Source of the DNA: an uncultured Micrococcales bacterium
Lineage (GTDB): Bacteria > Actinomycetota > Actinomycetes > Actinomycetales > Microbacteriaceae
Length of the DNA: 9,773 nt
Reading direction: 5' to 3'
NCBI GenBank assembly: GCA_903929105.1
Contig: CAIYTL010000248.1
Coordinates: 1 to 9,773, forward strand
A program made the position numbers and the translations under genes. Positions 6,739-9,773 of this stretch are shown here, in pieces. The notes under the pieces were generated by a model, which was not told where the DNA came from, made no database searches, and saw only the letters and a list, made by a program, of their open reading frames with translations. Each line of letters opens with the position of its first letter. Positions within the stretch are counted from its first letter, which is position 1.

Positions 6739-8164
6739 CGGCATCATCGTCATCAAGAGTTGCTTCGCTGATGGTTTTTGGCACCCGAAGCCAAACTCGG
6801 CGGCTGATAATCACCAAAGCAATTGCAAACACCAGGCCAAATGCTGCATCAACCGCAGGCAGCAAGATGCTTGGTCGAACATCGCCTGCTAACTTAACAG
6901 CGCCCACGACGAGGCCGATGCCTGGGGTTACTAGCGAAATCAAAATGGTCGCCCACTGCAACCTGCGATCGCGCACCGCCCGCTCAACTTGAAGGGCCGT
7001 CGCCGACAAATCATTGCTCTCAAGAATGACTGACCCGTCGCTACTGAGTTTGTCGATTAGATTGTCATATTCGTGAGGCAAAACCTCGCCATAAAAACCA
7101 TCGCAGTCGAGTTGATTGGCAACAAATTTTGTGGTCTCGTGGGCGTCACCGCTATAAACAACAACGCGCTTGCGCCGATATTGCAACAGGTGCACGAAGA
7201 ACTTCACATCTTTTCTGACCTGGTCAGCAAAACCGATGTAGCCACATAGGTCGCCATCAATCAAAAGATACAAAACAGTTTGACCTTCGGTGTTTGCCTG
7301 GTCGGCACGCACCAGGTCAACCACTTCGATGCGAGTATTGTGCGCAACCAACTGATCAGGCCCGCCAAGTACAACACGCGAACCTTCAAGACGACCAGCT
7401 CTGCCCAAACCCGCGATGCTCATCACGTCTTTAACCTCAACAGGTTCGATTTTGCGACGCCTAGCCCGATCAAGAATGGCCATAGCAAGATCATCTGAAT
7501 CTTCAATCGCCACACCCGCGGCTAAGGCAAGAACGGAATCTTGATTTCTTAAACGACTATTGGCAGCCACTTTGATGAAAGCGAGTTTGCGCTTGCCCGT
7601 TGTTAGAGTGCCGGTTTTATTGACCAAAATGAGGTCTGAGTCAAAGCCTTGGTCGCGTTGACCGCGTTGCAACAAAATCAAGTTCAAAGAAAAACTTGGC
7701 AACAACAGCAAAGAAGCCAATAGACCGTGAACCGGTGTTGGCGAACCCACACCAAACTTGCTTGAGTTGAACAACCAGAAAAGCCCCGTAAGACCCACCC
7801 AAACCAGTTGGGTAGCCGCAGTGAAACTAGCTGCCCACTGACGGCGTTCAGCGGTGATGCCGATCGACCTTCGGTTGATAAATCTAATGAAAAGCGGGCC
7901 TGCCAGGCTGGCAAAAACCCAGAGTGCCAACGAAACAATAAACTCTAGAACTGTTCTTTCATTGGGTTCGGCGCCCAGGTTGAGGCCCTCGCCCGCAAAA
8001 GCGGCAGCGGTGATGCCTGTGAGAATCCAGGTCAGAGTCGGATGCCCGCTAACCGGTTTAGCCAACCAAAAAAAGGCGGCACGCAAAAACTTTGCGGGAA
8101 TCACAAAAAAGGCACGCACCACTGCAAAAGGTGTGCGGCCAGCCTCAGACTCGTTTTGTTTCAT
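6731..8164 (-). CDS. Degenerate P1B-type ATPase-like membrane protein (probable pseudo-ATPase)
   Basis: This 477-aa protein, numbered from the ATG at 8164-8162, resembles a shortened heavy-metal (P1B) ATPase. Hydrophobic helices lie at about 43-63, 71-94, 111-133 and 143-165. A P/N-type cytoplasmic region spans about 175-390, and two helices follow at 404-423 and 430-455, the C-terminal arrangement of P1B pumps. The phosphorylation motif reads NKTGTLTTG: Asn182 (codon AAT at 7621-7619) replaces the phospho-Asp. The SEHP-like site is EDSDDLA (221-227), the nucleotide-site glycines are GLGRAGRLEG, TGD is SGD (338-340), and GDGxND is ESND (382-385). I see no actuator domain with TGE and no CPx metal site. 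The reading frame is intact, which argues against simple decay. The C-terminus is acidic (DDDDADD). The start is uncertain; an in-frame upstream ATG at 8245 would run into the divergent gene. Transport activity is unlikely (inference). It may act as an ATP-binding or scaffold protein for the lipid kinase that follows. Confidence 0.72.
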   Translation of the reverse strand: MKQNESEAGRTPFAVVRAFFVIPAKFLRAAFFWLAKPVSGHPTLTWILTGITAAAFAGEGLNLGAEPNERTVLEFIVSLALWVFASLAGPLFIRFINRRSIGITAERRQWAASFTAATQLVWVGLTGLFWLFNSSKFGVGSPTPVHGLLASLLLLPSFSLNLILLQRGQRDQGFDSDLILVNKTGTLTTGKRKLAFIKVAANSRLRNQDSVLALAAGVAIEDSDDLAMAILDRARRRKIEPVEVKDVMSIAGLGRAGRLEGSRVVLGGPDQLVAHNTRIEVVDLVRADQANTEGQTVLYLLIDGDLCGYIGFADQVRKDVKFFVHLLQYRRKRVVVYSGDAHETTKFVANQLDCDGFYGEVLPHEYDNLIDKLSSDGSVILESNDLSATALQVERAVRDRRLQWATILISLVTPGIGLVVGAVKLAGDVRPSILLPAVDAAFGLVFAIALVIISRRVWLRVPKTISEATLDDDDADD

Positions 8165-8213
8165 CGAAGCCAAGCTTAGAACGCCGTGCTGGCGCCTGCG
8201 CGCAGAGCAACAA
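8165..8213. promoter_or_regulatory. Short divergent region upstream of the hydrolase and the pseudo-ATPase
   Basis: These 49 nt separate two divergent genes and should contain start signals for both. I find no convincing -35/-10 pair. TAAGCT on the minus strand (8178-8173) is a weak -10-like box 8 nt before the ATG, which would allow a leaderless start. The region holds two GC palindromes, GGCGCC (8191-8196) and CTGCGCGCAG (8196-8205). A third palindrome, ATAACGTTAT, lies at 8224-8233 in the start region of the plus-strand gene. Any operator role is speculative. Confidence 0.3.
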
Positions 8214-8906
8214 ATGAGCGACAATAACGTTATGAAAATAACCAAGCACGGTCACGCCTGCCTCGAGTTTGAAATTGACGGCGAACGAGTTTTGCTCGAC
8301 CCAGGTTTTTATACCGAGGCAATGGGTTCCACCCAAAATGTGCGGGCGATTGTGATTACCCACCAGCACGATGACCACTGTTTTGAAGACCAAATTGATG
8401 CCATTACCGCAACGCAATTGGCCGCTGGCCGTGAAGCACCAAAAATCTATAGTGTCGACGAAGTCTGTGCCCGCCTAGCTAAAGCCGCTGCGGTTCGAGG
8501 CACCAAATATGACACTGTTGCGGTTCATCACGGTGATTTTTATCAAGACGAAGCATTCAGCTTTGAGTTTTTTGGTGACCTACACGCCGAAATTCATCGC
8601 AGTTACCCACTGGTGCAAAACTGCGGTGTCATGGTGAACGGCCAGGTTTATTACCCGGGTGACAGCTACACCCTGCCCGACCGACCAGTTGAAGTCTTGG
8701 CCGTGCCCACCTCAGCACCCTGGCTCAAGATCGGCGACGTGATTGACTTTGTTGCGGCCGTCAAACCTAAGCGCAGTTTTGCAACACACAACGCCCTGCT
8801 GAGCGACCGGGGCCACGCCTTGAACAATGGTCGAGTGCAATCAACCACCGAGGCCGTTGGCGGCACCTTTAGCTACCTGCTCGACGGCGACTCAATCGAG
8901 GTCTAG
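8214..8906 (+). CDS. UlaG-like metallo-beta-lactamase-fold hydrolase
   Basis: This soluble 230-aa protein has the metal-binding signature THQHDDH (49-55: H50, H52, D54, H55). Further likely ligands are H124 in GDLHAEIH, D150 in YPGDSY and H192 in ATHNALLS. This is the layout of the UlaG/UPF0173 branch of the MBL superfamily, predicted Zn- or Mn-dependent hydrolases that are small and lack the B-lactamase helices. The substrate is unknown; UlaG opens L-ascorbate-6-phosphate lactone, but nothing here points to ascorbate use. The frame stays open upstream of 8214, but that part lies antisense to the neighbouring gene. The ATG at 8232 gives MKITKHGHACLEFE, the usual family N-terminus, and is an equally good start. 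The ATG at 8214 has only a weak AGAG upstream. It is a single-gene unit that converges on the next gene with a 19-nt gap. Confidence 0.86.
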   Translation: MSDNNVMKITKHGHACLEFEIDGERVLLDPGFYTEAMGSTQNVRAIVITHQHDDHCFEDQIDAITATQLAAGREAPKIYSVDEVCARLAKAAAVRGTKYDTVAVHHGDFYQDEAFSFEFFGDLHAEIHRSYPLVQNCGVMVNGQVYYPGDSYTLPDRPVEVLAVPTSAPWLKIGDVIDFVAAVKPKRSFATHNALLSDRGHALNNGRVQSTTEAVGGTFSYLLDGDSIEV

Positions 8907-8925
8907 TCGACTAGCCCGCACGCTG

Positions 8926-9357
8926 CTACGCCGTGCGATAAAAAACCATAATCAGCACATTTGCCACCAGCAGAGCACCACTGATGCCAGTGAACATGCG
9001 CTTTTCTTGTTCGTTTTTGGTTGTCAGATTAGAAACCAACCAGAGCGCCCAAATTCCAGTTAGACCCCACAAAACATAGGCGCGGCCGTGGGCATCTAGC
9101 AGGCTAGGCAACCATCCCAGAATCGACGCGTAGTGGCCAGCTATAGCCAAGAAGAAGAGCCCTGTGAAAGCGCTCAATAGTCGGTGAATGCCACCCAGCA
9201 CCCGCCCAGCAGCGGTGCTAAAAACTGCTGCGGTGTTTGCTAGCTGACGACCAAAAGCGTATTCCCCCATAGGTGCGCCAAACACCAGAGCAAAATAAAA
9301 CAACGCAACAATCAGGGTTGCAGCGAAAGCGAAAATAGCGGCGATGATTGCGATCAT
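8926..9357 (-). CDS. Small four-helix membrane protein of unknown function
   Basis: The protein has 143 residues and is mostly hydrophobic, with four predicted helices at about 3-26, 60-80, 93-110 and 122-140. A GAPMGEYAFGR segment (27-37) follows helix 1. This is a conserved pattern I associate with small uncharacterised actinobacterial membrane proteins (GAPWGxxAWGG-like), but no function is known to me. A basic/polar loop, TTKNEQEKR (112-120), precedes the last helix. The start ATG at 9357-9355 has no close Shine-Dalgarno (GAGGGG lies 13 nt away). A -10-like box ends 6 nt before the ATG, so translation may be leaderless. It ends convergently with the MBL-fold hydrolase, and no terminator is visible between them. 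Confidence 0.72.
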   Translation of the reverse strand: MIAIIAAIFAFAATLIVALFYFALVFGAPMGEYAFGRQLANTAAVFSTAAGRVLGGIHRLLSAFTGLFFLAIAGHYASILGWLPSLLDAHGRAYVLWGLTGIWALWLVSNLTTKNEQEKRMFTGISGALLVANVLIMVFYRTA

Positions 9358-9363
9358 ATAAAA

Positions 9364-9392
9364 ACTTTAGCCCCTCACCGACTGCGCGTTAA
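9364..9392 (-). promoter_or_regulatory. Probable promoter of the small membrane protein, leaderless type
   Basis: On the minus strand TTAACG (9392-9387, four of six to TTGACA) and TAAAGT (9369-9364, four of six to TATAAT) are separated by exactly 17 nt. Only TTTTAT lies between the -10 and the ATG, so transcription would begin at or next to the start codon. Leaderless mRNAs are common in actinobacteria. The -35 begins just 3 nt beyond the tRNA-Gln terminator. Confidence 0.5.
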
Positions 9393-9395
9393 ACC

Positions 9396-9427
9396 AACAA
9401 AACCGCCCCGAAAAGAGCGGTTTTGTT
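9396..9427 (-). terminator. Intrinsic terminator of tRNA-Gln (symmetrical hairpin)
   Basis: AACAAAACCGC (minus strand, 9427-9417) pairs perfectly with GCGGTTTTGTT (9406-9396) in an 11-bp stem. The 10-nt loop can be shortened by a U-G and a C-G pair. The TTTTGTT of the 3' arm serves as the U tract. It begins 4 nt after the tRNA 3' end. Because the stem is symmetrical, the same element could act on the plus strand, though no plus-strand gene reads into it nearby. Confidence 0.88.
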
Positions 9428-9431
9428 ATTG

Positions 9432-9503
9432 CTGGGGTACCTGGACTCGAACCAAGAACAAAGGATCCAGAGACCTCCGTGTTGCCAATTACACCATACC
9501 CCA
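9432..9503 (-). tRNA. tRNA-Gln (anticodon CUG)
   Basis: This 72-nt tRNA has the U1-A72 acceptor stem typical of tRNA-Gln (TGGGGTA/TACCCCA) and discriminator G73. The D arm is GTGT...ACAC, and the T arm is CTTGG-TTCGAGT-CCAGG. The anticodon loop CTCTGGA gives CUG for CAG codons. The anticodon stem GAGGT/TCCTT has a U31-U39 mismatch next to the loop and a G27-U43 pair, a slightly weak stem. CCA is not encoded. In actinobacteria without GlnRS, this tRNA is mischarged with Glu by GltX and amidated by GatCAB; gltX lies directly upstream. Confidence 0.95.
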
Positions 9504-9568
9504 GAGCTGGTGAACGGGTCAGACCCGACTCTCTATCTTAGCGGTTTGGCGTTTGACGCCGCAAACAA
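9504..9568 (-). promoter_or_regulatory. gltX to tRNA-Gln spacer with probable tRNA promoter
   Basis: On the minus strand TTGCGG (9564-9559) and TAAGAT (9540-9535) are 18 nt apart and form a moderate promoter 31 nt before the mature tRNA. The leader between them contains the inverted repeat CGGGTC-T-GACCCG (9527-9515), a small hairpin in the 5' precursor. A GGCG/CGCC hairpin also lies in the spacer after the gltX stop, but no T run follows, so I do not call a gltX terminator. Read-through from gltX into the tRNA is possible. Confidence 0.45.
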
Positions 9569-9773
9569 CTAACCCTGCGCAGCCGCGAACGAGCGCAAAC
9601 GCTCAATGGTTTCGGCTTTGCCCAGAATCTGCATTGACTCAAACAGCGGCGGCGAAATGCGGCGACCAGAGATTCCGGTGCGCAGTGGGCCAAATGCGTT
9701 GCGCGGCTTTTCACCAAGCTGCTCAATCAGCGCCAGCTGAAGCGCAGCTTGAATGTGCTCAGTTACAAAATCG
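9569..9773 (-). CDS. gltX: Glutamate--tRNA ligase, C-terminal fragment
   Basis: Only the last 67 complete codons are in the window; the gene continues past the right edge. The fragment carries the anticodon-binding-domain end of bacterial GluRS: KPRNAFGPLRTGISGRRISPP, then LFESMQILGK and a final ERLRSFAAAQG before TAG. GltX charges tRNA-Glu. In actinobacteria it is usually the non-discriminating type that also charges tRNA-Gln, to be corrected by GatCAB. Its substrate-tRNA gene follows 65 nt downstream, and the second is near 5.7 kb. The catalytic HIGH and KMSKS motifs lie outside the window, and discrimination cannot be judged from this part. Confidence 0.93.
   Translation of the reverse strand, partial: DFVTEHIQAALQLALIEQLGEKPRNAFGPLRTGISGRRISPPLFESMQILGKAETIERLRSFAAAQG

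Noticed and set aside
7854..8213. Plus-strand open frame running upstream of the MBL-fold gene
   Set aside because: It is antisense to the pseudo-ATPase gene, has a basic low-complexity composition, and carries no family motif. The MBL fold begins only after 8214.
9538..9726. 62-codon minus-strand frame at the right end
   Set aside because: It overlaps gltX in another frame. The GltX C-terminal motifs are unmistakable in the true frame.
1..9773. Mobile element, CRISPR array, prophage or defence island
   Set aside because: I saw no transposase or integrase motif, no regularly spaced repeats, and no duplicated tRNA ends that would suggest an attachment site. The genes are mostly core housekeeping functions.

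Overview
The window looks like chromosomal core DNA of a small-genome actinobacterium with roughly balanced base composition. The protein style (MurA, LeuCD, DGK), the gene order leuC-leuD-murA-plsC-gpsA, and the gltX-tRNA-Gln end all suggest Microbacteriaceae. The moderate GC and very short intergenic gaps would fit the freshwater 'Luna' type (Rhodoluna/Aquiluna-like). That placement is inference from gene content and protein style, not a database result. I see no insertion sequence, prophage, CRISPR array or toxin/defence module, and no gene-free stretch longer than about 130 bases.

Layout. Bases 1-4302 hold a tight minus-strand operon read in the order leuC, leuD, murA, plsC, gpsA (gpsA runs off the left edge). 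Most junctions overlap (TAATG, TGATG, GTGA), and only murA-plsC has a short gap of 28 nt. It combines the isopropylmalate isomerase step of leucine synthesis with the first committed step of peptidoglycan synthesis and two steps of phospholipid supply. A short divergent promoter region separates leuC from a plus-strand MFS transporter (4387-5625). The transporter converges on a minus-strand tRNA-Glu(CUC) with a good intrinsic terminator.

Bases 5812-8164 hold a minus-strand pair: a degenerate P1B-type ATPase-like membrane protein and, overlapping its end, a YegS/DgkB-type lipid kinase. A UlaG-like metallo-beta-lactamase-fold hydrolase is divergent on the plus strand (8214-8906). It converges on a small four-helix membrane protein (8926-9357, minus). 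Next comes tRNA-Gln(CUG) with a strong hairpin terminator, then the 3' end of gltX running off the right edge.

How the genes work together. GltX in actinobacteria is generally non-discriminating: it charges both tRNA-Glu and tRNA-Gln, and GatCAB then amidates Glu-tRNA-Gln. Both of its tRNA substrates lie in this window. GpsA, PlsC and the lipid kinase all belong to glycerophospholipid metabolism, although they sit in two separate transcription units.

The most unusual item is the P-type-ATPase-like protein. It keeps the outline of a P1B nucleotide-binding/phosphorylation region and flanking membrane helices. However, the phosphorylated Asp of DKTGT is Asn, and the actuator domain, the CPx metal site, the HP motif and the GDGxND hinge are absent or broken. 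It reads as an intact, retained pseudo-ATPase rather than a pump. I did not find a clear new multi-gene system.
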